The notes under the pieces are model-generated. The model did not search any database, had not been told where the DNA came from, and saw nothing but the letters and a program-made list of their open reading frames with translations. The position numbers and the translations under genes were made by a program. Source: Adenanthera pavonina (lineage: Eukaryota > Streptophyta > Magnoliopsida > Fabales > Fabaceae). From it: a stretch of DNA of 64,000 bases. The stretch spans positions 24,058,501 to 24,122,500 of the forward strand of contig JAIVEN010000012.1 in NCBI GenBank assembly GCA_026686845.1. Direction: 5' to 3'. Below are positions 10,028-21,100 of the stretch, piece by piece; the first letter of the stretch is position 1; each line of letters starts with the position of its first letter.

Positions 10028-11874
10028 GTTTTTTGGGAACATATGCAGTTCTCATCTTTGGCTAATCTTTCCTCTTTTTCTTCTCCATCGCCTTCTATTT
10101 TTACAAATACTTCTGTTGATATTTTTCCTAGTGACTTAGGTGCTAACTCTTCTACTGAGCTCATTCACACGCCTGACGCAACGCCCGCTCTAGATGAGCC
10201 TACTGTCTTTGATCCTCCAGCACAAGTTATGTCTACGGAGCCTGTGTTGTCTGACTCATGTAAGACATCCTCCTTCCTACCTCAATTGTTCCCATTGTTT
10301 TTCTGCCATCCTCTAGTTTCAGGAACCCCAATCCTATAAAGAAGCCTCTCGTGATCCCTTTTGGCAGTAAACCATGGATGAAGAATTGCAGGCTTTGAAG
10401 AAAATGCACACTTGGGATATTGTTGATCGTCCCCTGGTAAGACCCTGGTTGGGTACCAATGGGTCTATAAGAATAAGAGTCACTTGGATGACTCTCTCAA
10501 GCAATGGAAGGCCCATTTGGTGGTCCAGGGATTTACTTAGGAATACGGTATTGATTATGAGGAGACCTTTGCTCCCGTTGCTTGGATTACTTTTGTTCAC
10601 AGCCTCCTAGCTATTGTTGCTGTTAAGCACTGGATTTCTCATCAGATGGATGTTAAGAATGCCTTCTTGAATGCTAATTTGGAGGAAGAAGTTTATATGA
10701 AGCCTTTTCCCAGGTTTTCCCATCAGAAAGTTAAAGTTTGTCATCTTCGTCAAGCGTTCTATGGGCTTAAGCAGGCCCCTCGAGCTTGGTTTGCTAAGTT
10801 CAGTACTACTATGAACCATCTTGGTTTCACTTGTAGCCCTCATGATTCTGCTTTGGACTAGTGACTGAGACATTGTTATGCTTCTCTTATATGTTGATGA
10901 CATGATTATCAAAGGTAGTGACCTGACAGGAGTTCAGGAGCTTAAAACTTATTTGGGGAAACATTTTGAGATGAAAGATCTTGGAAGATTGAGTTACTTT
11001 CTTGGTCTGGAGAAACATCATGGGGAGAGTGATATCTCTCTTTCACAGGTCAAGCATACCTCTGATTTGATATCTCGGGCCTTTCTTACTGACGAGATAG
11101 TTGAGAACACTCTCATTGAGTCTAACGCTCACTTTGTTCCTACTGATGGGACCTTATTGGAGAATCCCACACGTTACTGGTAGTTGATTGGGGGACTCAT
11201 TTATCTTACAGTGACTCGTTTGGATATTGCTTATGCGATTCATATAGTTAGTCAGTTCATGTCTAAGCCCCGAACTACTCATATGCAACTATTCTTCAGA
11301 TTCTTCAATACATCAAGGGAACTTTGAATCATAGTCTTCACATCAAGGGAACTTTGAATCATAGTCTTCACTTCTCAGCCAGGTCTTCTCTTACTTTACG
11401 GGCCTACTCCGATGCTAATTAGGTAGGTGATCATGTTGATCGTTGGTCTACTACTGGGTTCTGTATCTTTCTTGATGACTCTCTTATCTCTTGGAGAAGT
11501 AAGAAACAGACTCTAGCCTCTTGATCCAGTGCTGAGTTAGAATATCATACATTAGCAGATATTACTATTGAGGTTCATTGGCTGCTTGATGATTTGGGAG
11601 CTTCCCAAACATCCTTTATTGATATATATTGTGATAGTCAAGCAGCTATTAAGATTGCTCACAATGATGTCTTCCATTAACGAACCAAATATATTGAAAT
11701 TGATTATCATTTCACTCGACAATATGTTGTTCAAGGTAACATCAGACCTGTCCCCATTCAAATGAAGTACCATCCACTGATTTGTTTACTAAATCTTTTA
11801 ATCCTAGTTGCTTCTAGTTTTTAATAGACAAACTCAAGCTGATTTCTATCAAGTCATCTTGAGTTTGAGGGGGG
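10028..11874 (+). pseudogene. Copia RT/RNase H of the outer element, continued
   Basis: The reading frame broken at 5130 resumes here. A Ser/Pro-rich linker (10043-10339) leads to the reverse transcriptase: 'MDVKNAFLNANLEEE' near 10646, 'YGLKQAPRAWF' near 10760, and YVDD at 10890-10901. RNase H spans about 11150-11810. Stops near 10337, 10608, 10861 and 11181, with several more in RNase H, make it non-functional. A purine tract (GAGTTTGAGGGGGG) ends at 11874. Confidence 0.8.
11311..11370 (+). repeat. Exact 30-bp tandem duplication
   Basis: The 30 bases at 11311-11340 are repeated without a change at 11341-11370, inside the RNase H region of the outer Copia relic. The duplication preserves frame (10 codons). 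Perfect identity suggests it is young compared with the surrounding decay. Confidence 0.95.
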
Positions 11875-12033
11875 TGTTAAATACAGATTTTGTAGATATT
11901 CAATTAGTATTAAGAGATATTGTGTATTAATTAGTTATTATTTCGGGGATTCTCCTATTGTGTATATATTGTAATCTTCATCAGAGTAACAATGAATATA
12001 CAAATTTCTCTTTTCTCATCTAGCTTATTGACA
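11875..12033 (+). repeat. 3' LTR of the outer Copia element
   Basis: It begins TGTTAAATACAG directly after the polypurine tract and probably ends at CA near 12033 (TAGCTTATTGACA). It is similar in size and layout to the LTRs of the nested element but clearly diverged from them. The partner 5' LTR is not in the window, so the right edge is approximate. Confidence 0.6.
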
Positions 12034-12476
12034 CCAATCAAGTAATAAGTTTCCTAGATTTCCGCTACTTAAATTTAACTTAATTTCTATGCAAATTCAG
12101 GTAAAGCTGTTAAATTTATTATTTCTTAGAATTGAGATTTTATTTAAAATTATTAAAGTTAATTAGAATTCTTGTTCTTCGTTTAAATGACTTGACAAGA
12201 AAGATTTTGTAAAATTTTTAAACTTGTTGGAAGAAGTCTTCATATAAAATTTATATACGCTCATATCGAATATGTATGCTTGAAGTCTAGGGCAACATAT
12301 ATAGGAATTCCATTCTTTTTTTTTTTCCCGAAAACTGAAGCTGATCAAGGACTTTATAGTAAGTACTTTATAAATCTTGTTATACGTCAAAGGATCACTA
12401 GGTTTTGATCTTAATGGCAGGTTGATTTAAGAAATTTCGTTTTTGATTCCCAGGGCTAGAGATTGCTTGTAATAAC
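12034..12476. other. AT-rich non-coding sequence
   Basis: Nothing coding is seen. The stretch separates the Copia relic from the SINAT pseudogene and may hold the latter's old upstream region. Confidence 0.5.
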
Positions 12477-14462
12477 ATGGCATCTAGTCATCCAGTCTTT
12501 GGATGATGTTCGCCAAAATTCTGATGTTGATCTTCCTTCACAACCTGATAATGTGGTGACTATTTCTAGCAGTATTCTTCTGCTTTTGAAGTGCCCTGTG
12601 TGTTTCAATTCCATGTACCCTCTAATCCTGCAGGTAGTTATTTACAGTCCCCTGTCTATTGAGTTTTTGGATTCATGAGATAGCATATGTGCTGTAAAAA
12701 ATACTGGTTTCAGCAAGTAGTATACATAGTATATAACAAAAGGGAGTTCATTGCCGAAATTAGACCAACATGATTGTGAGAGTATTAGTTTCCATATATA
12801 TGGTTGAATCAAATTTTGGTTATTTCTCATTCGAAAGCTAGCTATAAACTCTAGAATTTTCATGTCCTTAATTATTTGATTTTTAGTTATGGAAGCCAGA
12901 TTATTTCTGCTAGGTCATAGTGATTCTATCTTTCTTGTGCCTTGAATGGTTTCAATGTCTTATCAGTCATTTAAGTTTATTTTGTCAAATTTCCCAAAAT
13001 TATCATGAAATTATTGAACATCTTGTTCAATTTTATTGGATGAAATAAGATACAGGAAATACAGTTTTTCTGTACAACGGAAACAAATGATCAAAGGGTT
13101 TTTCTATCAGATATGTGAGAGTGCTAGCTGTTTCTTAGAATATAAAATCTTGGCAATTTGAAAAATGCAGTAGTTGACATACTTGGCTCTGTTTTCATTT
13201 TGATATTGCTGTGCAATCCTCTCATCTTAGAATACAAAAGTTGCCTATATTTTTTCTTTTTTCCTTTTTCTTTTCTTTTCTTGGGGTTTCATGAATTGGT
13301 GATTCGCATTGACAATACTAAAACCATTAAGGACTTAATCATTCTCCTATTACAATAAGATTTTAAATACATTCTCCTAGGGAGAACTTGATGAATTTTG
13401 CTATATTAAAAATTAAATTTTTCCCCCTTTCGTGGGATTCATTTCTCATTCAAAAATTCAAAATTAATAAAAAAGTATAAACAAATGAAAAACAGAGTCA
13501 AGAATAAGCTAGGTAAATAGCATCATAGCACTATTTATAAGCTATTTTCATCAAATTGGCATTCTATATAATTTATATTATAATATATTAGAGTTTTAAG
13601 ATATAGACTGAGATTTGTTGTTAATCTTTATTGCAGTGTTCAAATGGTCACCCATTATGCTTAGGTTGCAAACGCAAGGTCCAGAACATGTGCCTTACTT
13701 GAGGGATTAACTTAACAATATTACTTGTATGGCTTTGAACAGGGTGGCTATGTGTATGAACCTTCCCTGTAAATATCAAGATTATGGGTGCACAGGCACG
13801 TATCCATATGCTGGCAAGCACGTACATGAATCTCAATGTGCATATAGATTCTCAATTCCAAAGAAATGTGCATGTAGACCTTTCAGCTGCCCATATGCTG
13901 ATTCAAAATGCACTGTTGTTGGTGATATATCTTCTCTGGTAGCCCATTTGAAAGACGACCGCAAAGTGGACATGCACACCGGTTCCACCTTTAACCATCA
14001 CTACGTCAAATCTGAATTTGAAAATGCCGCATGGATAGTAAAGGTAAATATGTTGAACCTCCACTTTCTTCTACGCATATACCTTTTGTATTCCATAACA
14101 TTTTTATTGAGGCATAATTGATATGTTAACCGATATCCCAATTTTATTAGGCTGATTTTCAGGATCCCGGTTGTTTATGTCAGTATTTTTTATTACATTT
14201 CGAAGCTGAAGTTGGGAAATATCCTTGGTGGTCTGTTCTGTACAAAGCTTCTTTGCAATTTATGGGTGATTATAATGAGGCAAAGAAATATATGTACAGT
14301 CTTAAGGTGGTTAGAGGTGAGACATCCAGGACTTTGATTCAGGCTCCACAGAGCATTAGGGACAGTTATCGGAAAGTTCGTGGCGGTCTCTTCATTCCGG
14401 TGGCGAGGGATCAAAAGCAGGTGAACTTTCAGATTGCTTTGACGATTTGGAAATTGCTTTGA
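12477..14462 (+). pseudogene. SINAT-type (seven in absentia) E3 ubiquitin ligase pseudogene
   Basis: Three exons follow the usual plant SINAT structure: about 12477-12633, 13637-14043 and 14151-14462, joined by GT-AG introns. Exon 1 ends with the first RING cysteine pair (CPVCFNSMYP). Exon 2 carries the rest of the RING and the SIAH/TRAF-type zinc fingers (GCTGTYPYAGKHVHESQC; the VGDISSLVAHLKDD signature). Exon 3 carries the C-terminal substrate-binding fold (QYFLLHFEAE, SIRDSYRKVRGG). Intact homologues add ubiquitin to target proteins as dimers. This copy is broken. There is a frameshift near 12504 shortly after the ATG. In the RING, the Cys codon after CLT has become TGA (about 13699), followed within 40 bp by a 1-nt deletion. 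The last exon also ends early compared with the family. Confidence 0.85.
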
Positions 14463-15589
14463 CGACTTGGAGAGTCCAATGAGTGGACTTATCCTTCCAT
14501 CATATCAATGTATTGAACTAAATATATGCAAGTATCGTCTAGAGTTATTAATTATTATATTAAGAGTTTGTGTTTTAATTATTACCTCATTCAATTCTGT
14601 CTTTATCATATAGGTTATCTCATCTCTTCTTTTTTTTTTTCCTTCCAACCATATGTTATTATCAAATGTCATTTATTAATAAAGATGGATTCTTATGATT
14701 TTACGTTATTATAGATTTACATTACCAATTTATATTATCTTTATGAGTTTATCTAAACTTACAAGTTTGACGGCTTTATAAAAAAAATTCTCGTCATTGC
14801 TTTTTTATTGTTTATTTCCTATTAATAGATATTCTTTTCAATAGATTCTTTGCCACATTCTTTTTTAATAAGTGTTTCTTTTAAATTTAAATATTTTTTT
14901 ACCAAAAGAATTTAAGCACTCTTATAATGCTTTCTAGATTATTAATAAATGCCAACGGTTTTTTTTAACCACTAATGCCAAATAGTTGGTTATATATAAA
15001 CAATCAAAATTGTATTTTTTTAATATCGGTTACCTAGTAATGAAATAAAGTACAACAATATTAAATCACATCTAGAATAATATGAACACACGATAGAGGC
15101 GAAGGGCCAGATTTCTTTCAAAAACACAAACACACTGACACACACATGATGTTTTATTATTTTAAATTTTTAATATTTATTACAATAATTGTTTTAAAAT
15201 AATATTGGATGTGTGCATTAGACGATCAGCTAACGACTGATGTTTTATATTATTATTACTATTATTTTCTAGCCTTATTTACGACTAGTTTTGAGCTTGG
15301 TTTGATCTTTGGGAAAATTCCTAAAAAGTACGAAAATAGAAAGTTATTTTTAAAATGGCATTTCAATTTGGTCTATTTCCAAAATCTCACTAGGCTATGT
15401 AATTGAGACTAAATTTTTCTATTAAAAAGATTGAAATGCCATTGTAATAATTTTAAGATATTTGTTAGAGTTTTTAAAAATAATTAGAAGTAAATAAAAA
15501 ACATATTTATGATTATTCTGAAAAGTTATTTTAAATAGTTTTTAAAGAGCTAAAAGAGTGATCGAATCTCACTAGACCAATCATATATT
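14463..15589. other. AT-rich intergenic sequence
   Basis: No gene or recognisable element is seen. It contains homopolymer A/T runs and short ORFs without family resemblance. Confidence 0.5.
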
Positions 15590-15948
15590 GATTATTGACT
15601 ATCACCATTGGCCACTGGTTGCTAGTCACCACTGTCACCCAATGGCTGTCGGCCACAAGTGGGTCATCTACTGCCAACACTTGCCAACTACTGTTGCTCG
15701 ACTGCCATCCATCATCGGTCGCCACTACTAGTCACTCGCCATCAATCACCAGCCACCACCGCTTGTGGTTACTAATTATTGGCTACCACTGTTGGTCATC
15801 GATTGCTGGTTATTGACCACAACTATTGATTGCTAACCACTGCTTATCGGCCATTGCCCACCTCTCAATGGTTGCCATTGCCGATTACTGGCTATCGGTC
15901 ACCAACTACTATTGTTGGTTGTTGACCACCAACCGACAAACAAAACAA
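15590..15948. repeat. Degenerate CCA/TTGG-rich low-complexity block
   Basis: About 360 bp of loosely repeated words such as GCCACCAC, CCATTGGCCA, GGTTGCTAG and their complements. The GC content is well above the surrounding AT-rich DNA. There is no fixed period and no start-to-stop gene. It looks like an eroded short-motif repeat on both strands. Confidence 0.6.
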
Positions 15949-16034
15949 TTATATAAAGTATAACCAAGTGCAAAATTATTTCTATTTTTTTTTATAATTA
16001 TCAGTAAATACAAAATAATTTCTATTTTTCTAAA

Positions 16035-17149
16035 GGAAAAATTAACCTTTTGGTTGTTGAACTTTACATCACTTTTGAAATTAGTCCATGGACTAATTTT
16101 TTAGGAATTGTTTGGTTTTCAGTTTGTAAAAATAAGTTAGAATAAATGAAGTTTGTAAAAATAAAGTTTGGATAAAAGTAAGTTTGTTATAAGATATTAT
16201 GTTTTGATTTTTTTTTTTGTAAAAGTAAGTTTAACAAATTGAAATATGTTTTGATTATAAGAGTTTAAAATATTTTTAATTGTATAATTACTAAAAAGAA
16301 CATAAGTTTTATAATATAATATTATATAACTAATTGAGTTATATATGTTTTATAATAATAATATATTTTTTCCAATCCTAAATATAAAACACTTTCAACT
16401 GTTTCATATATATTAAGAAAATGAGTAACATTATTAAATTTGTTAAGAAATTCCAATATTTTCTATTATTTATCCTTATTAATTACATTATCTCAAATTC
16501 TTCCTATATTATTTATGTCTCATACTGCCCCTAATTATTTTAGAATTGTATTTCACTTATCTCAATATTATTTAAAATTTAAGTTTGCAACTTGATCGTT
16601 CAAGCTTGAAATAATGACACAAAGAAAATAATGAGTTTCACTTCCTAAGAAAATTCCTTATCATTATTCTCCACTACTTATCTCACCTATTTGAACTCAC
16701 TAGATTTATTTTCATATTTTTCTTGTCATCTGTCACATTTATAAATAAGATGATTAATGTTTAAACAGTTAAGGATGAATATTTAAATGAAAGTAAAGTT
16801 TGAGGATAAAAATAAAAAATAATAAAGCTTAAGGACTAAATTATAAATTATGATAAAATATAAAATTAAAATTAGCTACTTTTTAATCTTAGTTAGCATC
16901 TCTAATCCACGTGTTTGTCACATCAACAACTCCGTTTGCCATGTTAGTAACTTTGTTTGTCACATTAGCACAGTTTCACATCAATTTTGCCATGTAACAC
17001 TTATAGAGATGAATTTATAAATGGTCTGATAGTTGAGGGACTAACTATACCACTGTTATATAGATCAGGAAGTATTATCCAAAAAAATTAGTTCAGGAAC
17101 TAATTTCAAAATTGATACAAAATTTAGGAACTAAAAAGTTAATTTTCCC
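16035..17149. mobile_element. Non-autonomous Mutator-like element (MULE/MITE)
   Basis: It is flanked by a perfect 9-bp target duplication TTTTCTAAA (16026-16034 and 17150-17158), the length expected of the Mutator superfamily. The terminal inverted repeats are about 65 bp and roughly four-fifths identical, beginning GGAAAAATTAACC on the left and GGGAAAATTAACT on the right, read inward. The 1.1-kb interior is AT-rich and has no transposase ORF, so mobilisation would have needed an autonomous partner. Confidence 0.85.
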
Positions 17150-17158
17150 TTTTCTAAA

Positions 17159-17927
17159 TCTCTAAATAATCAATTATTTTTTAAATAATCTAAAAATATT
17201 ATTTTTAAAAGCTTAAACAAATCCTTTAAATGATTCATCAATTGAGTTCTTTTTAATTGATTATCTCGTCAATCATAATTTTTAATTTTAAAAAGATTAT
17301 TAAAAAACTATTTTATCCCAAGAAAAATAAAGGATTTGAATCTGGGTCATTGAATTCTGCAGCACAAAATCTTAGAATGTATTTAGTTTGAAATATTTTA
17401 ACCGAAAAAAATTAAAAGGAATTAAATCTTCTTTCTATATTTAATTAAAAAAATTGAAGGTTAATTTTCTTCAATCTCCTTCTTTTTATAAATTTTTCAT
17501 AAATTAAAATTTTTTTAAAAAAATATTTATTACTCAATTTTTTTCACCCCTTTTTTAAATTAAATAAAATTTTATTAAAATCTATCCAAACCCCCACCAA
17601 TCAAAAATCAAAAAAATTTTAAAATCCTCCCATCCCTGACATTTTAATCTCACGTATTAGAATTCCTCTACCCCTCCCCCATCTAATTCCCCGCAACTTA
17701 CCAAAAACAGGCTTAAGATCATGCCATCACTTCTCAGAATTTTGAAACCCTAAATGCATTTCTACTTTGCTGGTGAGAATCGAATCTCTGTAATCTCAAA
17801 TCGGAGCTACTATCTTTGAACCACACAGCTGCGTGTAAGACATCGTCCCTATTCTTCTGATTGATTCTAACTTTTCTTCGATATTTTGTAGCAAAATAGT
17901 GCTAAGAGTGTCACGCAGTGATTTCAG
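17159..17927 (+). other. Intergenic/promoter region and 5' UTR of the eIF2B beta gene
   Basis: AT-rich DNA up to about 17600 is followed by a C-rich stretch (about 17625-17700) and a likely transcribed leader from roughly 17740. I see no clear TATA box. The leader is probably split by the intron listed at 17928-18123. Confidence 0.45.
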
Positions 17928-18123
17928 GTGAGGTACGATTTTGACACTTCGCTGAAATAGTTGTTTGCTTGCCATTTTCTTCTCTTATGTTATTTGCTTG
18001 TTGAGAAATCTTGGTAAACAGCTGGAGTGGATTGCAGTCCAAAAATTGAAGACTCATTATTTTGTTATGATACTGAAGTTTACTTCAAGGTCCCATAAGG
18101 CCCGATATTATTTTACGTTTCAG
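17928..18123 (+). other. Probable 5' UTR intron of the eIF2B beta gene
   Basis: A CAG|GTGAGG donor and a pyrimidine-rich TTTTACGTTTCAG acceptor bracket 196 bp just upstream of the ATG (18142). Predicted from splice motifs only. Confidence 0.5.
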
Positions 18124-18141
18124 GTAGAATCGGTTATCACG

Positions 18142-21100
18142 ATGCCAGATGTCCAGCCCCTTGTTAATGATTTCCTGAACCAGCTTAAGAAACGGTAAAT
18201 TTTTTTGATCGTCACTGATAGAGTTGAATGAGTGTAGGATACCATCTTGCGAAATTGAGAACTAATTTCTGTTTCGTATTCTGTTATTCATTTTCCAAAT
18301 TGTTGATTTGCGGTGTAGTAAAATCGAAGGTTCCCAGGCCACAGCAAAGCAGACAGCAGAAGTGCTTCGGTCTGTGATTTCTCAACAGCGGGTGCCGCAC
18401 ACAAATGAGGCTGGAATTCTGATTGATGCAGTAAGAGCTGTTGGGGAGCAGCTCATTGCTGCCAACCCTGTTGGTATGCTAAAATATAGGCCCTCTCCTA
18501 AAATTTGCATGCTCTGTTTGTTTATGCTGATGTGCACAAGCCTTGGTAACTTTTTTATTTCAGACAAGTATGTGTTGGCCTATTTTCTACGTGATTGCCT
18601 GCTTCAGTTGAAGCATGTCTTCTAGATGCTTGTGCAGTGATATATTGTGAATTTTGGATATTTATTTCTTCTTTTCCTATCATTATATAGTATGTTTGTG
18701 ACTGCAGAGCTTGCTGTGGGTAATATTGTTAGGCGGGTTTTGCACATTATAAGGGAGGAAGATCTTTCCCTTGCAACAGATGCTATTGCTGGTTTGGGAA
18801 TATCAGCTGGAAGTGACGATGAAGATGATGTGGAGCGAGATGATCATCCTGTTCTATCTGCTGCTGCTGTTGCTGCCGCTGCAAGAAGCACCTTGCGTCC
18901 ACCATCGTTGCAAACTCTTCTTGAGGATATGCCTGATTCAGCTGCTGTTCCACACACATCTTCTTCGGGGGGTGAATCTGAAGGAAAAAGTAGATGTAAG
19001 GATGGCATGAGACTATGAGAATCTTATATCCTTATTTAGTTAAGTTCATCACGATATAAGGGTGCTATAGCTTGTATTAGTACTACTGGGTAACTTATCT
19101 GCCTGTAACACTGATTACTGACTAATATTGATATTAACTCTGGCTGTCATGTCGCATTTTATGATGGAAATTTTACTGTTGTCTAGGTGTTTAATTGCAT
19201 GCGCCTTTTTTTTAAGTTTTGTAATTATTTTTTAATTCTTTTACAGCAGCTGACAAAGGTTCTCGAGGTCGGAAGCTGAAGCATGATGTCATTGAAGCTG
19301 TCAATGATCTTATTCAAGATATTGCCACTTGCCATGAACAAATAGCAGAGCAAGCTGTGGAACACATACATCAAAAGTACTTTTTCCCCTTAAATACTCT
19401 AGGAGAATTTTGTGAATATTCATAGATTTTCAAGCTATTCTGAAAGTTTTTGCTGGTTGGGAACATGTTATGAGGAGCAATATTTACTTCCCATTAGCTC
19501 TAATTAGGTGTTGAAAATTACACTCACTATTTTCTAGATTGTCAAAGGTCTTAAGTAATGGATTGAATGAGTTATTGTCAATTATTAGAATTAAATTGGA
19601 GAAAATGTCTACGTTAAATGTCCAATGCTTAGTTTTGAGGCTTTCTACTCTAATTTGGGAGTGAGGGCTTGATTGGAATGGAATGGCAAAGACAAATCTG
19701 CCTGGGAGATATGTAATCCAAATATTTCATGGTTAAGTTTGTTAGCTGAGTATTAAGGTTACCCCCCTGTACTTATTTTTTAAAGAAATATCAATCAGGA
19801 TCTTATCTTCATTGGAGACTGTATTACCTTATGTGGAAGCATTCTGGCATAACTGGTCTTGGGGAGAAAACAAAAAAATTGATAGTATTTTTTCATTTAT
19901 GGAGTTATGAAAGTTGCATTGCTGGCAATAATTACTATTGAAATGTCGGAGGATGATTTCACGTATTTATAGTTAATTTAGAATATCATGTGAATGCCTT
20001 TGACACTATCTCAGAAAATCAGAGTGCCATCATCCCTGCAGGCAAATTTTGGCCAAAAGATCTATAAGTGTTCGGTTAGTTGGAAGGGAGTCTTTTATTT
20101 TGGAGGTGGTTATATCATGCTTATTCAGTTTTGCTTACACCAACACGATTGTTTTTCTGTTGTGTTTGGATAATTTGAGCTGCATCTATCATCTATGTTT
20201 CTCAACTTTGAGATTTTCTTTCACTTTGCAAAAAATTTGCACCTCTATAAATACCACAAGGGTCTATGCATTATCTTGTAATTTTATTTTCTTGCACCCT
20301 ATATATGTTAAATAAGGAAATTGAATGGCAACTTAATTTTTTTTTTTTTGCCAACAATGGCAACTTCAATCGATTCATCTTAATATTAGGGTCTAAAACG
20401 CATGCTATGCTTGGGAGCCTCCAGGTAATTGGTCCTAAAACCATATATATTAGTTAAAAAAGTTTAAACTAAAATGAAGTAAAAAAATATTGACGTGCTG
20501 TTTTGTCCAAGTCAAGCCACAATTTTTTCTTAATTCTTTACACTGCCAATTGGATGCTTTTCAGTGAGGTAATATTAACACTGGGAAGTTCTAGAACAGT
20601 GCTGGAGTTTCTTTGTGCTGCGAAAGAGAAAAAGAGATCATTTCGGGTTTTTGTTGCTGAGGGTGCCCCAAGGTTAGTAGCAGTGGCTAACTAACATTTG
20701 GAAGGGATGCTGGCTGTTTAAGTTAAAACAGGACTTTGTATGTATTTCTTAATTTATCAAATAGTGATGAATTTTTGTACAATCAGATACCAGGGGCATC
20801 TCCTTGCGAAAGATTTGGCAGCAAGAGGCTTACAGACCACAGTAATAACTGATTCTGCAGTTTTTGCCATGATATCCAGAGTAAACATGGTACTTGAAAA
20901 TTCTTGTTTTGTATTCAGAATAGAATCCTTCATATAAATTTAAACTGACATTTAACATTATACAGGTTATAGTTGGAGCTCATGCTGTCATGGCTAATGG
21001 TGGAGTTGTTGCCCCAGTTGGTTTGAATATGGTTGCACTAGCAGCTCAAAGGCATGCTGTTCCTTTTGTTGTACTTGCTGGGAGTCACAAGGTGAATTGT

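Larger units (their letters stand above)
4327..12033 (+). mobile_element. Outer Copia retrotransposon relic, split by a nested element
   Basis: Plus-strand Copia pol sequence begins abruptly at 4327 in the zinc-binding region of integrase, runs to 5130, and resumes in the same reading frame at 10033 after the nested insertion. It then continues through reverse transcriptase and RNase H to a G-rich polypurine tract and a short LTR (11875-12033). Gag, protease and the 5' LTR are missing on the left. The simplest reading is that they lie beyond the Sirevirus-like element that landed at 4326/4327, outside the window. Many in-frame stops show it is dead. Confidence 0.8.

Noticed and set aside
4327..12033. 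Reading 4.3-12 kb as three independent Copia fragments
   Set aside because: The perfect GTTTT duplication and frame continuity across 5130/10033 show one element split by another.
17755..17835. tRNA-like sequence on the minus strand (GATTCGATTCTCACCAGCA)
   Set aside because: A T-arm-like segment is present, but no pairing acceptor stem or convincing D-arm could be drawn. It lies in the eIF2B beta leader.
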